A stretch of DNA of 64,000 nucleotides from Notolepis coatsorum (Eukaryota; Chordata; Actinopteri; Aulopiformes; Paralepididae), in the NCBI GenBank assembly GCA_963971535.1, contig OZ020586.1, forward strand, positions 76,732,703 through 76,796,702, in the 5' to 3' direction. Shown one piece after another: positions 11,124-25,209 of the stretch (within the stretch, counting starts at the first letter, position 1; the number at the start of each line of letters is the position of its first letter). The notes beneath the pieces are model-generated. The model did no database searches. It saw only the letters and a program-made list of their open reading frames with translations, and was not told the origin of the DNA. The translations under genes were made by a program, and so were the position numbers.

Positions 11124-11442
11124 GTTCTGCTTCTTGTTGGTTGTAGAGTCAAGTCACACAGTGCATCAGAACCTCACTCAGTGGAGCTGTGGACCTGGAC
11201 TGATGGAGTCCCAGACCTCTGATATAAGTCCTGCCAGAACAATAGAACATTACAAGGTGTGCATTCCAGGTTGATGAGGGCCTTTTCATCTGGATGAGGT
11301 GGGTGGGGTCAATGGCTGTGATAACAGCCCACTCCTGGACCAATGGATGGTGCTAATCTTTGCTAATATACTTAGTTTAATATAGTGGGAAAATACAGGC
11401 TCCTAAACATGCTTGTTCAAATCAAACACATCCCTGAATGCT

Positions 11443-12007
11443 TACACTGTAAAAAATTAATGTTTTTTTCACTGGAAATTAACTGTATTATTTTACAGAT
11501 TACTTTTGTTTTTCTACTTAAATGTAAATGCCATAAAAATACAGTAAATTACCTTTTATCAAAAGGCTCCTAAACATGCTTGTTCAAATCAAACACATCC
11601 CTGAATGCCTACAGTTATTATTTTTTTCATATATTGCTTCAAAATCAATAAGTTGGAAGTTGTATTTGTTGAGACACAGTTTACAAACATCTTCCTTTAC
11701 TGTATATATTATGATGCACAATCCATTCCTCGGATTGTAATGATTGCAATCCTATACACTGTGAAAAAGAAGTCTGTACAAAAAAACTGTAAATGTCTGG
11801 CAGCAACGGTTGTCAAATACTTACTGTTAAATTACAGTAAAATCTAATACATTTACAGATTACAATATTTTGATAATGGTTAATATTTTGATAAAAGGTA
11901 ATTTACTGTATTTGTATGGTATTTACATACTTAAAGTAGAAAAACAAAAGTAATCTCTAAAATAATACAGTGAAATTCAATTTTTTTAATTTGATTTCTT
12001 TTTACAG
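11443..12007. repeat. palindromic MITE-like element, U1 copy
   Basis: Arms 11443-11564 and 11886-12007 are imperfect reverse complements. The copy lacks the 7-bp insertion seen in U0 and U2. Short units keep only the right arm, fused directly to the forkhead gene. Confidence 0.65.
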
Positions 12008-14333
12008 ATTTTTTTACCTGAAACACTGGAGAATAACTGCTTCATTTTACTTAGTTTCTTCTGTAGTAATGATATACTGTTGTATTACATTACATCATAT
12101 ATTTATGAATGATGTTGACAGATGGATGGCTGTATTACTGAGAATGTAATGAAAGCATAACTCGAAGTGCTTTACAATGAAATAACTGCATATCTTTTTT
12201 CAGTATGGGAGAAAAAGTCTAATAATGCTTTTTACAAAATTATGCACATCATTCCTGATGAGACTGCTCAATTTGAGGTATTACCAGTGACTGTGGTGCA
12301 AAAACTCTGGAGTTTGGGAAGGACAGACGGATGATAGTCGCAGCAAAAAATAGACATGTTGGCTAAACCAATTGAATTTGAAGAGTTGTTTCTGCCTCTA
12401 TTGCATTATATTGCAAGGGAGTTTAATGGCATTATCGCATTCTGCAAAAACAAGTAGCCTATCAGAGGATATGGATGAGGTCAAGCTATGATTCCAAACA
12501 TTCCAATGTTATAGTCCCGTGAAATACCGTCCTTGCCGAACTCAATGCCATAGATTCATCATTCAGCCCATTTTACCAGAGGCAATGATGTTTAGATCAA
12601 GGTGAAAATCATTGGAATGTGGGCACGGCCTGTACAGCAATACTCTAGTTTTAAATGCAAATGTTTAATTCACACCTGCCCTCATGTTAACTAAATGTAG
12701 CCCCAATAGCTTCATCATTCAACACATTTGATCTGAGACAATGAAGTTTAGATGGGGTGAAAATCACTGGAATGTGGGCCAAACCATAGTAACACACAGA
12801 TTTTGGTTCAACTGATATCAGGCTAAGGTTCACTCAAACTAGATTTTTATCTCAAATGTGATATCCCCAATGCATATAATTTAACATTGAAACATTTTCT
12901 TATTTGAATTTGAAATATTGTGTAACGTTACCGTTATCTAATTAGTAACTGGCAACTGCAGATGTCTGCCCCATGTCTATACCCCACAATGCAAAGTGTC
13001 TAACGCTATAGCTTAATTGTAGATTCTAAACATAATGAGGTAACGCAGCTACCAAATGTTATCTTTAATCAAAGTGTGTAATGTTAATCCACAACAGCGA
13101 CTTTTGGTATATGACATATCAATAGAAATACATTTACAAAAATACAAATGAAATACATTTCAAATTAATTCCACAATTCGTTGCGATAGACTTATATCAA
13201 TACACAAACAAATTTAAATTGATGACATTAGATCGGGTGTAGCTAATCTAAATAGTGTGCATCATTTTCAAAACTATATACTGTATTTTGAGAGTAAATC
13301 AAGCATAATAAACATTCATGTTCTAATGAAGCCTGAGAAACCAAGTTTGCACTTCACCGCATAGGTCCTTGTGAATCGCTAATGTCTATTTTGTAGTTGT
13401 AAACAGTGATCCCCTCATTAAAGTGGCCAATATCTGAAGAGGGCAGTGATGGATGAAGTGTGATTGTTATTTAATGTACTTAATAAGTATATAGGGTATA
13501 CAATGGAAGGAATTTGTATTTCTTTAGTCTAAGATAGTGATCCATAATCAGAAAATGTCCATATTATTTCAGCTGCTTCTGTTCTAAATACACAGATCGC
13601 TATAGTCTTGGACCGTTATTCATATTCCAATGGTCCCCCTTTATCACTTCCATTGTCCTGTTTAAAGATAGAAAATAAAATTTAAATAAACAAATGAACA
13701 TGACTGAGACCCAGTCTGGTACACATTAATAAACACATGAACAACATACTTCATGCATTTTCCTCTGGAGGGACTGAATACAGTATATTTCTTACTGCTA
13801 ATCTGCGATTTTAGGCAATATAGTGTTGCTATAGAAACATGTTTAAGAAATCCAAAATCTCCCATGCTAACAAACTATTGTATGCAGCTCTACAGACTAG
13901 TGATATATAAGGAGCAACAGGGAGGCAGGCCATGACATGTTTTCAGGATTCATTCATTCATTCAAGTTGAATTTCACACATTCAAAAAAGGTTTGGTTTG
14001 AGCAAGTCTATATAGGAAAACAATTTACACGACAATAAAACTATAATATATTAAACCCAAGAGTATGGTAAGAGAGAGCTAAAAGTACAATCACCATCCA
14101 TTGGTCCAGATAGGTTTGTTGGAAGTGGGCTGTTATGACGGCCATTGACCCCACCTCATCCAGATGAAAAGGCCCTCATCAACCTGGAATGCACACCTTG
14201 TAATGTTCTATTGTTCTGGCAGGACTTATATCCAGAAGTCTGGGACTCCATCACTCCAGGTCCACAGCTCCACTGAGTGAGGTTCTGATACCACTGTGTG
14301 TGACTTGACTCTACAACCAACAAGAAGCAGAAC

Positions 14334-14438
14334 ATGGCTGAGAACTTTGGAGCTCCCCTGCCTCTCCATGTGACACCCAACAGCACACAGAAAAAGATGT
14401 TTGACAATTGTGCAGTATTGTGCAAAAAGTATGAATAA
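14334..14438 (+). pseudogene. truncated forkhead exon 1, U2
   Basis: Same 34-codon truncated exon as in U1, with the breakpoint after AATTGT and the same foreign tail. Part of an inverted repeat with the gene at 15561-16506. Confidence 0.85.
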
Positions 14439-15433
14439 TCACGAAAAACTAACTATTAAAATAGTTTTACAGAATTACTTAATTGATTTAATAACATATT
14501 GTAAAATATTATTATCCTGTATAAGTATAATACATGTGTATCAGGCTCAGTAATGTACCTTCCATACACCATTGACCTCTCACCTCAAGATATATGAATG
14601 AAAACAGGCTCAATTGAACCACTCCACAGCTGATTTATGGTAGTGTGTTGCCATTTTGGGCCAATACCATGCTGTTTTAGGCATGCGGTACAAATGTGTT
14701 GTCACAAATATATATTAGCCTATTCCATGGATTAGGTGTGGCTTTAAAGTTGAGACTTTTTTGGAATCCGGTGATGAAGCTTCCCACTTGGCAGGCCAAA
14801 AACATCTGATTGGTTATTGATGCATGCAGCTGTTGTTTTGGTCAATCAGATTTGAATCTGATAATAAATGAGTTATGGCTATTATGCCTTAATCTGGTAA
14901 ATGTAATGTTGCTTTGTGGTGGAATTTCCCTTTACAAATGGAATTACAGACACAGAATGTTCTCAATGTAAGATTGTGAACCACTAAAATTAACATTAAA
15001 TTAACAAATAGTAGTGTGTAACAGGCTGTTGGGATTTGTTGCGTGTGTCTTCATTAGTGGAATTAATTTATTAACAATTGACAGAAAGGAATACATAAAT
15101 ATATAAATAATTTAAATGTCATTATAGAATTGAAAATGTTTCGTTTTCTCATGTATATATATTGAATCTCAATCACAAGGTGAAATTGAATTTTTTTATA
15201 CCACATATGATGTTGGTGGCCGACAGCAGGGTTCATCCCCGGAACATTTAGGGCCAGAAGACCAAATTCCACAACATAATCTAGTATTATTAATCAGAGT
15301 ATTATTATATATTATATTTGGTCTACATTGAGTTTACCTATTGAGAGTGAACAACTAGTTAACTATTAACAAGGTATAATACAATACCAATACAAAATAA
15401 TATATGATAGCAAAACATAGTTTGGTTTAATAT

Positions 15434-15439
15434 TTTATT
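15434..15439 (-). promoter_or_regulatory. polyadenylation signal AATAAA, U2 minus gene
   Basis: AATAAA on the minus strand about 120 nt past the stop of the U2 minus-strand gene. Confidence 0.6.
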
Positions 15440-15560
15440 GAAAAAAATATCTTCACAAGAAGGCAAGTATATATATAACATATTTACAGATTATGACATA
15501 ACACAGGGACATTTGAGACAGAATAATCGTCCTGGGTTGGAAAGGAGCAATTCTGGGTCT

Positions 15561-16506
15561 TCAGATCACATAGATCAGGAATGAGGGATTAGCACACATA
15601 CGAATCCTCTTGACTGGCCTGTTTCCAGAACCACTGAGTACATGGTCCACACTGCCCCCTGCTGGGTAGAACTGGTCACTTCTACCTGCAGGTTGAAGAA
15701 TGTGAATCTCCACAGGTGGAGCGTCCCAGCTGAATTTTCTCTTTGTTCCAACTCCTTTCTCTGAGCACCATGGCTGCTGTTCTACTCTGACTGGCAGGCT
15801 GGAAATACCCAGAGGAGATGGTTTGGAACCCAGGCCAGAGGGACTGTCTTTCTTCAGGAGCGATTCGATGGAGAAAGGACTGCTGAACTTCACCTCACAT
15901 TTAATCTGAACATCCAAAATGGAGACCAACTCGGGGAACCAGTCCATAACTCCCTTGAAGTGACGGCGCACCATCTTCTCTGTGATTTGACTGTGGTCAA
16001 GCTTCCAGTAGTTTTTAATATTGTTTGGTTTACCTGGATTTGATGGAATCTGGAAAGAATTGAACACGTTATAATTCAACTAGGCCTCAGAGACAATGTT
16101 GGTTCAACTAAACTGTAGTTATCACGATCAATGAGATATAAATATGTTTTTAAATTTACCTTGACAAAACATTTGTTGGTTGACAAGCAGACTCTAATGT
16201 TGGTCTCAATGCTTCTTCCTTTTCCTGACATCAATGCTGCCAATTGTTCCATTATCTGTAGAAAAGTGAAAGAGAATTAGGTATTTGGACATTATGAGGA
16301 CAGTATGCTATCATATCACAACATGTTTAATAGTTTAAAGGTTTATAGCTGGTTCTTACCTCAAAGAAGGTGAGCATATTGTCTGGACAGTCTTGGAGGA
16401 CAAAGGCAATCATTGCCAGGTAGGTGCTACAATTCTCAAACATCATTTTCCGGGTGCTGTTGGATGTCACATGGAGAGGCAGGGGAGCTCCAAAGTTCTC
16501 AGCCAT
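15561..16506 (-). CDS. FoxH1-like forkhead protein, minus class, copy U2
   Basis: Exons 16506-16360, 16255-16160 and 16049-15561; 243 aa. It has the same splice sites and domain order as the U1 copy: forkhead helices in exons 1-2, wing and eh1-like FSIESLL in exon 3. Differences from U1 are D52E in exon 2 and a silent change in the KFSW codons (AAA for AAG) near 15736. The reading frame is intact throughout. Confidence 0.7.
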
Positions 16507-16825
16507 GTTCTGCTTCTTGTTGGTTGTAGAGTCAAGTCACACAGTGCATCAGAACCTCACTCAGTGGAGCTGTGGACCTGGACTGATGGAGTCCCAGACC
16601 TCTGATATAAGTCCTGCCAGAACAATAGAACATTACAAGGTGTGCATTCCAGGTTGATGAGGGCCTTTTCATCTGGATGAGGTGGGTGGGGTCAATGGCT
16701 GTGATAACAGCCCACTCCTGGACCAATGGATGGTGCTAATCTTTGCTAATATACTTAGTTTAATATAGTGGGAAAATACAGGCTCCTAAACATGCTTGTT
16801 CAAACCAAACACATCCCTGAATGCT

Positions 16826-17397
16826 TACACTGTAAAAAATTAATGTTTTTTTCACTGGAAATTAACTGTATTATTTTACAGATTACTTTTGTTTTTCTAC
16901 TTAAATGTAAATGCCATAAAAATACAGTAAATTACCTTTTATCAAAAGGCTCCTAAACATGCTTGTTCAAATCAAACACATCCCTGAATGCCTACAGTTA
17001 TTATTTTTTTCATATATTGCTTCAAAATCAATAAGTTGGAAGTTGTATTTGTTGAGACACAGTTTACAAACATCTTCCTTTCGTATATACTGTATATATT
17101 ATGATGCACAATCCATTCCTCGGATTGTAATGATTGCAATCCTATACACTGTGAAAAAGAAGTCTGTACAAAAAAACTGTAAATGTCTGGCAGCAACGGT
17201 TGTCAAATACTTACTGTTAAATTACAGTAAAATCTAATACATTTACAGATTACAATATTTTGATAATGGTTAATATTTTGATAAAAGGTAATTTACTGTA
17301 TTTGTATGGTATTTACATACTTAAAGTAGAAAAACAAAAGTAATCTCTAAAATAATACAGTGAAATTCCATTTTTTTAATTTGATTTCTTTTTACAG
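16826..17397. repeat. palindromic MITE-like element, U2 copy
   Basis: Arms 16826-16947 and 17276-17397. Carries the 7-bp insertion between the arms that is otherwise seen only in U0. Confidence 0.65.
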
Positions 17398-19721
17398 ATT
17401 TTTTTACCTGAAACACTGGAGAATAACTGCTTCATTTTACTTAGTTTCTTCGGTAGTAATGATATACTGTTGTATTACATTACATCATATATTTATGAAT
17501 GATGTTGACAGATGGATGGCTGTATTACTGAGAATGTAATGAAAGCATAACTCGAAGTGCTTTACAATGAAATAACTGCATATCTTTTTTCAGTATGGGA
17601 GAAAAAGTCTAATAATGCTTTTTACAAAATTATGCACATCATTCCTGATGAGACTGCTCAATTTGAGGTATTACCAGTGACTGTGGTGCAAAAACTCTGG
17701 AGTTTGGGAAGGACAGACGGATGATAGTCGCAGCAAAAAATAGACATGTTGGCTAAACCAATTGAATTTGAAGAGTTGTTTCTGCCTCTATTGCATTATA
17801 TTGCAAGGGAGTTTAATGGCATTATCGCATTCTGCAAAAACAAGTAGCCTATCAGAGGATATGGATGAGGTCAAGCTATGATTCCAAACATTCCAATGTT
17901 ATAGTCCCGTGAAATACCGTCCTTGCCGAACTCAATGCCATAGATTCATCATTCAGCCCATTTTACCAGAGGCAATGATGTTTAGATCAAGGTGAAAATC
18001 ATTGGAATGTGGGCACGGCCTGTACAGCAATACTCTAGTTTTAAATGCAAATGTTTAATTCACACCTGCCCTCATGTTAACTAAATGTAGCCCCAATAGC
18101 TTCATCATTCAACACATTTGATCTGAGACAATGAAGTTTAGATGGGGTGAAAATCACTGGAATGTGGGCCAAACCATAGTAACACAGATTTTGGTTCAAC
18201 TGATATCAGGCTAAGGTTCACTCAAACTAGATTTTTATCTCAAATGTGATATCCCCAATGCATATAATTTAACATTGAAACATTTTCTTATTTGAATTTG
18301 AAATATTGTGTAACGTTACCGTTATCTAATTAGTAACTGGCAACTGCAGATGTCTGCCCCATGTCTATACCCCACAATGCAAAGTGTCTAACGCTATAGC
18401 TTAATTGTAGATTCTAAACATAATGAGGTAACGCAGCTACCAAATGTTATCTTTAATCAAAGTGTGTAATGTTAATCCACAACAGCGACTTTTGGTATAT
18501 GACATATCAATAGAAATACATTTACAAAAATACAAATGAAATACATTTCAAATTAATTCCACAATTCGTTGCGATAGACTTATATCAATACACAAACAAA
18601 TTTAAATTGATGACATTAGATCGGGTGTAGCTAATCTAAATAGTGTGCATCATTTTCAAAACTATATACTGTATTTTGAGAGTAAATCAAGCATAATAAA
18701 CATTCATGTTCTAATGAAGCCTGAGAAACCAAGTTTGCACTTCACCGCATAGGTCCTTGTGAATCGCTAATGTCTATTTTGTAGTTGTAAACAGTGATCC
18801 CCTCATTAAAGTGGCCAATATCTGAAGAGGGCAGTGATGGATGAAGTGTGATTGTTATTTAATGTACTTAATAAGTATATAGGGTATACAATGGAAGGAA
18901 TTTGTATTTCTTTAGTCTAAGATAGTGATCCATAATCAGAAAATGTCCATATTATTTCAGCTGCTTCTGTTCTAAATACACAGATCGCTATAGTCTTGGA
19001 CCGTTATTCATATTCCAATGGTCCCCCTTTATCACTTCCATTGTCCTGTTTAAAGATAGAAAATAAAATTTAAATAAACAAATGAACATGACTGAGACCC
19101 AGTCTGGTACACATTAATAAACACATGAACAACATACTTCATGCATTTTCCTCTGGAGGGACTGAATACAGTATATTTCTTACTGCTAATCTGCGATTTT
19201 AGGCAATATAGTGTTGCTATAGAAACATGTTTAAGAAATCCAAAATCTCCCATGCTAACAAACTATTGTATGCAGCTCTACAGACTAGTGATATATAAGG
19301 AGCAACAGGGAGGCAGGCCATGACATGTTTTCAGGATTCATTCATTCATTCAAGTTGAATTTCACACATTCAAAAAAGGTTTGGTTTGAGCAAGTCTATA
19401 TAGGAAAACAATTTACACGACAATAAAACTATAATATATTAAACCCAAGAGTATGGTAAGAGAGAGCTAAAAGTACAATCACCATCCATTGGTCCAGATA
19501 GGTTTGTTGGAAGTGGGCTGTTATGACGGCCATTGACCCCACCTCATCCAGATGAAAAGGCCCTCATCAACCTGGAATGCACACCTTGTAATGTTCTATT
19601 GTTCTGGCAGGACTTATATCCAGAAGTCTGGGACTCCATCACTCCAGGTCCACAGCTCCACTGAGTGAGGTTCTGATACCACTGTGTGTGACTTGACTCT
19701 ACAACCAACAAGAAGCAGAAC

Positions 19722-19826
19722 ATGGCTGAGAACTTTGGAGCTCCCCTGCCTCTCCATGTGACACCCAACAGCACACAGAAAAAGATGTTTGACAATTGTG
19801 CAGTATTGTGCAAAAAGTATGAATAA
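19722..19826 (+). pseudogene. truncated forkhead exon 1, U3
   Basis: 34-codon truncated exon 1 matching those in U1, U2 and U4; no exon 2 follows on this strand. Confidence 0.85.
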
Positions 19827-20821
19827 TCACGAAAAACTAACTATTAAAATAGTTTTACAGAATTACTTAATTGATTTAATAACATATTGTAAAATATTAT
19901 TATCCTGTATAAGTATAATACATGTGTATCAGGCTCAGTAATGTACCTTCCATACACCATTGACCTCTCACCTCAAGATATATGAATGAAAACAGGCTCA
20001 ATTGAACCACTCCACAGCTGATTTATGGTAGTGTGTTGCCATTTTGGGCCAATACCATGCTGTTTTAGGCATGCGGTACAAATGTGTTGTCACAAATATA
20101 TATTAGCCTATTCCATGGATTAGGTGTGGCTTTAAAGTTGAGACTTTTTTGGAATCCGGTGATGAAGCTTCCCACTTGGCAGGCCAAAAACATCTGATTG
20201 GTTATTGATGCATGCAGCTGTTGTTTTGGTCAATCAGATTTGAATCTGATAATAAATGAGTTATGGCTATTATGCCTTAATCTGGTAAATGTAATGTTGC
20301 TTTGTGGTGGAATTTCCCTTTACAAATGGAATTACAGACACAGAATGTTCTCAATGTAAGATTGTGAACCACTAAAATTAACATTAAATTAACAAATAGT
20401 AGTGTGTAACAGGCTGTTGGGATTTGTTGCGTGTGTCTTCATTAGTGGAATTAATTTATTAACAATTGACAGAAAGGAATACATAAATATATAAATAATT
20501 TAAATGTCATTATAGAATTGAAAATGTTTCGTTTTCTCATGTATATATATTGAATCTCAATCACAAGGTGACATTGAATTTTTTTATACCACATATGATG
20601 TTGGTGGCCGACAGCAGGGTTCATCCCCGGAACATTTAGGGCCAGAAGACCAAATTCCACAACATAATCTAGTATTATTAATCAGAGTATTATTATATAT
20701 TATATTTGGTCTACATTGAGTTTACCTATTGAGAGTGAACAACTAGTTAACTATTAACAAGGTATAATACAATACAAATACAAAATAATATATGATAGCA
20801 AAACATAGTTTGGTTTAATAT

Positions 20822-20827
20822 TTTATT
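20822..20827 (-). promoter_or_regulatory. polyadenylation signal AATAAA, U3 minus gene
   Basis: AATAAA on the minus strand about 120 nt past the stop of the U3 minus-strand gene. Confidence 0.6.
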
Positions 20828-20948
20828 GAAAAAAATATCTTCGCAAGAAGGCAAGTATATATATAACATATTTACAGATTATGACATAACACAGGGACAT
20901 TTGAGACAGAATAATCGTCCTGGGTTGGAAAGGAGCAATTCTGGGTCT

Positions 20949-21894
20949 TCAGATCACATAGATCAGGAATGAGGGATTAGCACACATACGAATCCTCTTG
21001 ACTGGCCTGTTTCCAGAACCACTGAGTACATGGTCCACACTGCCCCCTGCTGGGTAGAACTGGTCACTTCTACCTGCAGGTTGAAGAATGTGAATCTCCA
21101 CAGGTGGAGCGTCCCAGCTGAACTTTCTCTTTGTTCCAACTCCTTTCTCTGAGCACCATGGCTGCTGTTCTACTCTGACTGGCAGGCTGGAAATACCCAG
21201 AGGAGATGGTTTGGAACCCAGGCCAGAGGGACTGTCTTTCTTCAGGAGCGATTCGATGGAGAAAGGACTGCTGAACTTCACCTCACATTTAATCTGAACA
21301 TCCAAAATGGAGACCAACTCGGGGAACCAGTCCATAACTCCCTTGAAGTGACGGCGCACCATCTTCTCTGTGATTTGACTGTGGTCAAGCTTCCAGTAGT
21401 TTTTAATATTGTTTGGTTTACCTGGATTTGATGGAATCTGGAAAGAATTGAACACATTATAATTCAACTAGGCCTCAGAGACAATGTTGGTTCAACTAAA
21501 CTGTAGTTATCACGATCAATGAGATATAAATATGTTTTTAAATTTACCTTGACAAAACATTTGTTGGTTGACAAGCAGACTCTAATGTTGGTCTCAATGC
21601 TTCTTCCTTTTCCTGACATCAATGCTGCCAATTGTTCCATTATCTGTAGAAAAGTGAAAGAGAATTAGGTATTTGGACATTATGAGGACAGTATGCTATC
21701 ATATCACAACATGTTTAATAGTTTAAAGGTTTATAGCTGGTTCTTACCTCAAAGAAGGTGAGCATATTGTCTGGACAGTCTTGGAGGACAAAGGCAATCA
21801 TTGCCAGGTAGGTGCTACAATTCTCAAACATCATTTTCCGGGTGCTGTTGGATGTCACATGGAGAGGCAGGGGAGCTCCAAAGTTCTCAGCCAT
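20949..21894 (-). CDS. FoxH1-like forkhead protein, minus class, copy U3
   Basis: Exons 21894-21748, 21643-21548 and 21437-20949; 243 aa. Exon 2 reads E52 as in U2 and U4. Intron 2 has one changed base (ACACATTATA for ACACGTTATA) just upstream of the exon 3 acceptor; the CAG itself is kept. The 3' UTR signal and the upstream proximal region match the other minus-class copies. Confidence 0.7.
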
Positions 21895-22213
21895 GTTCTG
21901 CTTCTTGTTGGTTGTAGAGTCAAGTCACACAGTGCATCAGAACCTCACTCAGTGGAGCTGTGGACCTGGACTGATGGAGTCCCAGACCTCTGATATAAGT
22001 CCTGCCAGAACAATAGAACATTACAAGGTGTGCATTCCAGGTTGATGAGGGCCTTTTCATCTGGATGAGGTGGGTGGGGTCAATGGCTGTGATAACAGCC
22101 CACTCCTGGACCAATGGATGGTGCTAATCTTTGCTAATATACTTAGTTTAATATAGTGGGAAAATACAGGCTCCTAAACATGCTTGTTCAAATCAAACAC
22201 ATCCCTGAATGCT

Positions 22214-22778
22214 TACACTGTAAAAAATTAATGTTTTTTTCACTGGAAATTAACTGTATTATTTTACAGATTACTTTTGTTTTTCTACTTAAATGTAAAT
22301 GCCATAAAAATACAGTAAATTACCTTTTATCAAAAGGCTCCTAAACATGCTTGTTCAAATCAAACACATCCTTGAATGCCTACAGTTATTATTTTTTTCA
22401 TATATTGCTTCAAAATCAATAAGTTGGAAGTTGTATTTGTTGAGACACAGTTTACAAACATCTTCCTTTACTGTATATATTATGATGCACAATCCATTCC
22501 TCGGATTGTAATGATTGCAATCCTATACACTGTGAAAAAGAAGTCTGTACAAAAAAACTGTAAATGTCTGGCAGCAACGGTTGTCAAATACTTACTGTTA
22601 AATTACAGTAAAATCTAATACATTTACAGATTACAATATTTTGATAATGGTTAATATTTTGATAAAAGGTAATTTACTGTATTTGTATGGTATTTACATA
22701 CTTAAAGTAGAAAAACAAAAGTAATCTCTAAAATAATACAGTGAAATTCAATTTTTTTAATTTGATTTCTTTTTACAG
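22214..22778. repeat. palindromic MITE-like element, U3 copy
   Basis: Arms 22214-22335 and about 22657-22778; no 7-bp insertion. Confidence 0.65.
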
Positions 22779-25104
22779 ATTTTTTTACCTGAAACACTGG
22801 AGAATAACTGCTTCATTTTACTTAGTTTCTTCGGTAGTAATGATATACTGTTGTATTACATTACATCATATATTTATGAATGATGTTGACAGATGGATGG
22901 CTGTATTACTGAGAATGTAATGAAAGCATAACTCGAAGTGCTTTACAATGAAATAACTGCATATCTTTTTTCAGTATGGGAGAAAAAGTCTAATAATGCT
23001 TTTTACAAAATTATGCACATCATTCCTGATGAGACTGCTCAATTTGAGGTATTACCAGTGACTGTGGTGCAAAAACTCTGGAGTTTGGGAAGGACAGACG
23101 GATGATAGTCGCAGCAAAAAATAGACACGTTGGCTAAACCAATTGAATTTGAAGAGTTGTTTCTGCCTCTATTGCATTATATTGCAAGGGAGTTTAATGG
23201 CATTATCGCATTCTGCAAAAACAAGTAGCCTATCAGAGGATATGGATGAGGTCAAGCTATGATTCCAAACATTCCAATGTTATAGTCCCGTGAAATACCG
23301 TCCTTGCCGAACTCAATGCCATAGATTCATCATTCAGCCCATTTTACCAGAGGCAATGATGTTTAGATCAAGGTGAAAATCATTGGAATGTGGGCACGGC
23401 CTGTACAGCAATACTCTAGTTTTAAATGCAAATGTTTAATTCACACCTGCCCTCATGTTAACTAAATGTAGCCCCAATAGCTTCATCATTCAACACATTT
23501 GATCTGAGACAATGAAGTTTAGATGGGGTGAAAATCACTGGAATGTGGGCCAAACCATAGTAACACACAGATTTTGGTTCAACTGATATCAGGCTAAGGT
23601 TCACTCAAACTAGATTTTTATCTCAAATGTGATATCCCCAATGCATATAATTTAACATTGAAACATTTTCTTATTTGAATTTGAAATATTGTGTAACGTT
23701 ACCGTTATCTAATTAGTAACTGGCAACTGCAGATGTCTGCCCCATGTCTATACCCCACAATGCAAAGTGTCTAACGCTATAGCTTAATTGTAGATTCTAA
23801 ACATAATGAGGTAACGCAGCTACCAAATGTTATCTTTAATCAAAGTGTGTAATGTTAATCCACAACAGCGACTTTTGGTATATGACATATCAATAGAAAT
23901 ACATTTACAAAAATACAAATGAAATACATTTCAAATTAATTCCACAATTCGTTGCGATAGACTTATATCAATACACAAACAAATTTAAATTGATGACATT
24001 AGATCGGGTGTAGCTAATCTAAATAGTGTGCATCATTTTCAAAACTATATACTGTATTTTGAGAGTAAATCAAGCATAATAAACATTCATGTTCTAATGA
24101 AGCCTGAGAAACCAAGTTTGCACTTCACCGCATAGGTCCTTGTGAATCGCTAATGTCTATTTTGTAGTTGTAAACAGTGATCCCCTCATTAAAGTGGCCA
24201 ATATCTGAAGAGGGCAGTGATGGATGAAGTGTGATTGTTATTTAATGTACTTAATAAGTATATAGGGTATACAATGGAAGGAATTTGTATTTCTTTAGTC
24301 TAAGATAGTGATCCATAATCAGAAAATGTCCATATTATTTCAGCTGCTTCTGTTCTAAATACACAGATCGCTATAGTCTTGGACCGTTATTCATATTCCA
24401 ATGGTCCCCCTTTATCACTTCCATTGTCCTGTTTAAAGATAGAAAATAAAATTTAAATAAACAAATGAACATGACTGAGACCCAGTCTGGTACACATTAA
24501 TAAACACATGAACAACATACTTCATGCATTTTCCTCTGGAGGGACTGAATACAGTATATTTCTTACTGCTAATCTGCGATTTTAGGCAATATAGTGTTGC
24601 TATAGAAACATGTTTAAGAAATCCAAAATCTCCCATGCTAACAAACTATTGTATGCAGCTCTACAGACTAGTGATATATAAGGAGCAACAGGGAGGCAGG
24701 CCATGACATGTTTTCAGGATTCATTCATTCATTCAAGTTGAATTTCACACATTCAAAAAAGGTTTGGTTTGAGCAAGTCTATATAGGAAAACAATTTACA
24801 CGACAATAAAACTATAATATATTAAACCCAAGAGTATGGTAAGAGAGAGCTAAAAGTACAATCACCATCCATTGGTCCAGATAGGTTTGTTGGAAGTGGG
24901 CTGTTATGACGGCCATTGACCCCACCTCATCCAGATGAAAAGGCCCTCATCAACCTGGAATGCACACCTTGTAATGTTCTATTGTTCTGGCAGGACTTAT
25001 ATCCAGAAGTCTGGGACTCCATCACTCCAGGTCCACAGCTCCACTGAGTGAGGTTCTGATACCACTGTGTGTGACTTGACTCTACAACCAACAAGAAGCA
25101 GAAC

Positions 25105-25209
25105 ATGGCTGAGAACTTTGGAGCTCCCCTGCCTCTCCATGTGACACCCAACAGCACACAGAAAAAGATGTTTGACAATTGTGCAGTATTGTGCAAAAAG
25201 TATGAATAA
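25105..25209 (+). pseudogene. truncated forkhead exon 1, U4
   Basis: 34-codon truncated exon 1, same breakpoint and tail as in U1-U3. The last such fragment: the next unit has the complete plus-strand gene. Confidence 0.85.

Larger units (their letters stand above)
8711..11350. repeat. inverted repeat with 2-kb loop, U1
   Basis: The left arm 8711-9029 (plus orientation: proximal promoter and first 79 nt of exon 1) is an imperfect reverse complement of the right arm 11046-11350 (the same parts of the minus-strand gene). The loop holds the rest of the minus-strand gene and its 3' UTR. The same arrangement occurs in U2, U3 and U4 at +5383, +10771 and +16154 bp. Inverting the loop between the arms would place the whole gene on the plus strand. 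Confidence 0.8.
7675..13057. repeat. array unit U1, long class (5383 bp)
   Basis: Layout: AT-rich spacer without recognised content (7675-8510), TATA-like box (8521), plus-strand truncated exon 1 (8951), about 1 kb without recognised content (9056-10050), complete minus-strand forkhead gene (10178-11123), palindromic MITE-like repeat (11443-12007), then about 1.05 kb of AT-rich spacer with nothing recognised. Bases 8711-9029 and 11046-11350 form an inverted repeat. Confidence 0.95.
13058..18445. repeat. array unit U2, long class (5388 bp)
   Basis: Same layout as U1. The length differs by a 7-bp insertion near 17089 (shared with U0) and a 2-bp loss of AC near 18185. A few substitutions, such as GTGAAATT for GTGACATT near 15183, mark this unit. 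Confidence 0.95.
18446..23828. repeat. array unit U3, long class (5383 bp)
   Basis: Same layout as U1, without the 7-bp insertion. Few point differences from U1, for example CATCCTTGAATG near 22368 and a changed base in intron 2 of the gene. Confidence 0.95.
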
